Shown: piece by piece, positions 5,359-6,072 of the stretch
Layout of the letters: each line of letters starts with the position of its first letter
Position numbering within the stretch: position 1 is the stretch's first letter
From: Firmicutes bacterium UBA3932
GTDB lineage: Bacteria > Bacillota > Clostridia > Peptostreptococcales > Anaerovoracaceae
Direction: 5' to 3'
DNA: 6,072 nt
Assembly (NCBI GenBank): GCA_002385825.1
Contig: DGEG01000009.1
Location: forward strand, 1-6,072
Notes under the pieces: model-generated
Told to the model about the DNA's origin: nothing
Databases searched by the model: none
The model's input: the letters and a program-made list of their open reading frames with translations, nothing else
Position numbers and translations under genes: made by a program

Positions 5359-6072
5359 TCATATTGTTCAAATGTTTTTTAACACTTTCTGCGGCAACAC
5401 GATTCATGCCGGGAATTCCCGCCAATACTTCCAGGTCCGCGGCTGCAATGGCTTCTATGCTCCCCAACTCTTTAAGGAGGGCGGTTTTTCTCTTCTCGCC
5501 TATACCAGGGATGTCATCCAAAACTGATTTCTTTAGTTTTTGGGCTCGCAGTCCTCTATGATATTCGATGGCAAAGCGATGTACTTCCTCCTGTATTGTT
5601 GAAATATATCTCAATAGAGTCCTGTTATCCTTCAGTCGCTTTTCTTCGCCTTGAATTATCAACCCCCGGGTCCTGTGCTTTTCATCTTTAACCATGCCGG
5701 CAACCGGAATCCGGACACCCAGAGCCGCAAGCACTTGCTCCGCAGCATTTACTTGATTTACCCCTCCGTCAATCAGCAACAGATCCGGCATGGGAACAAA
5801 ACCGGGCGAACCGTCTAAACCTCTTTTAAGTCTACGGTACACCACTTCCTGAAGGCTGTCCGTATCCCCTCCTCCGGGTGCGGTCCTGATACGAAAACGC
5901 CGGTAACTCTTCCGGGAAGGTTCTCCGTCTTCAAAGACGACCATTGCTCCTACGGAATCCGTCCCTGCTATATGGGAAATATCATAAGCTTCTACCCGGC
6001 GGACCCCCGCAAGTCCTGCTTTTTGCCAAGCTTCCTCAATGGCCTTCTTCTTTTCTTCGCGCTGCCTGGCCA
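5339..6072 (-). CDS. uvrC: UvrABC excinuclease subunit C, C-terminal part (cut by window edge)
   Basis: The last 243 residues of UvrC, the nuclease that incises DNA on both sides of a lesion in nucleotide excision repair. The frame is open to the right edge, so the GIY-YIG N-terminal nuclease and UvrB-binding parts lie outside. Visible are the RNase H-like 5'-incision domain with VEAYDISHIAGTDSVGAMV (Asp at fragment residue 30), PDLLLIDGG (second catalytic Asp) and EEVHRFAIEYHR (catalytic His), matching the DDH triad of UvrC. Then come two helix-hairpin-helix units, DIPGIGEKRKTALL and LAGIPGMNRVAAESV, that bind DNA. The family usually has Asp-Glu before the catalytic His; here it is Glu-Glu, a mild change. 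No SOS box is seen near its visible end. Confidence 0.97.
   Translation of the reverse strand, partial: ARQREEKKKAIEEAWQKAGLAGVRRVEAYDISHIAGTDSVGAMVVFEDGEPSRKSYRRFRIRTAPGGGDTDSLQEVVYRRLKRGLDGSPGFVPMPDLLLIDGGVNQVNAAEQVLAALGVRIPVAGMVKDEKHRTRGLIIQGEEKRLKDNRTLLRYISTIQEEVHRFAIEYHRGLRAQKLKKSVLDDIPGIGEKRKTALLKELGSIEAIAAADLEVLAGIPGMNRVAAESVKKHLNNMIVKNEG

Noticed and set aside
1..6072. A CRISPR array or multi-gene defence system
   Set aside because: No spaced repeat array, nuclease-effector pair or toxin-antitoxin operon is visible; the genes are mainly single units with separate transcription signals.

Overview
The window looks like a chromosome piece from a low-to-mid GC, Gram-positive anaerobe of the class Clostridia. 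This rests on strong AGGAGG-type ribosome binding sites, sigma-A promoters, a Gram-positive (GAAC-N4-GTTC) LexA box, a DUF1292 protein and a COG2509-type oxidoreductase. No rRNA, complete tRNA or CRISPR array is present, so genus-level placement is not possible.

Layout. Positions 1-53 are the outer end of an insertion sequence, very probably of the IS21 family, whose body lies to the left. Positions 54-418 are a gene-poor scar with a short truncated open frame, a palindrome and a tRNA-like or toxin-locus-like remnant. A lone 88-aa gene (419-685, minus) follows, driven by a promoter whose spacer holds a 14-base palindromic SOS (LexA) box. Next come an NhaC-family Na+/H+ antiporter gene (913-2376, minus) with its own terminator, structured leader and promoter, then a 446-base AT-rich intergenic region with a perfect 17-bp inverted repeat. 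After that are a 61-aa helical protein (2823-3008, minus), a 458-aa FAD-dependent oxidoreductase (3159-4535, minus), a divergent 57-aa membrane protein (4648-4821, plus), an acidic DUF1292 protein with a cysteine-rich head (4922-5260, minus), and the C-terminal 243 residues of UvrC (5339 to the window edge, minus).

How the genes relate. Most genes appear to be single transcription units: four have a recognisable promoter or terminator of their own, and no tight operon is visible. Two DNA-damage features, the SOS-controlled gene and uvrC, lie at opposite ends with housekeeping and unknown genes between, so there is no evidence that they form one system. The left 700 bases are the accessory part (IS end, debris, SOS-controlled orphan); the rest looks like ordinary chromosome. 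I found no convincing new multi-gene system. The best leads are the LexA-controlled orphan gene, the structured antiporter leader with a perfect but unused Shine-Dalgarno sequence, and the long hairpin that lacks a U-tract.
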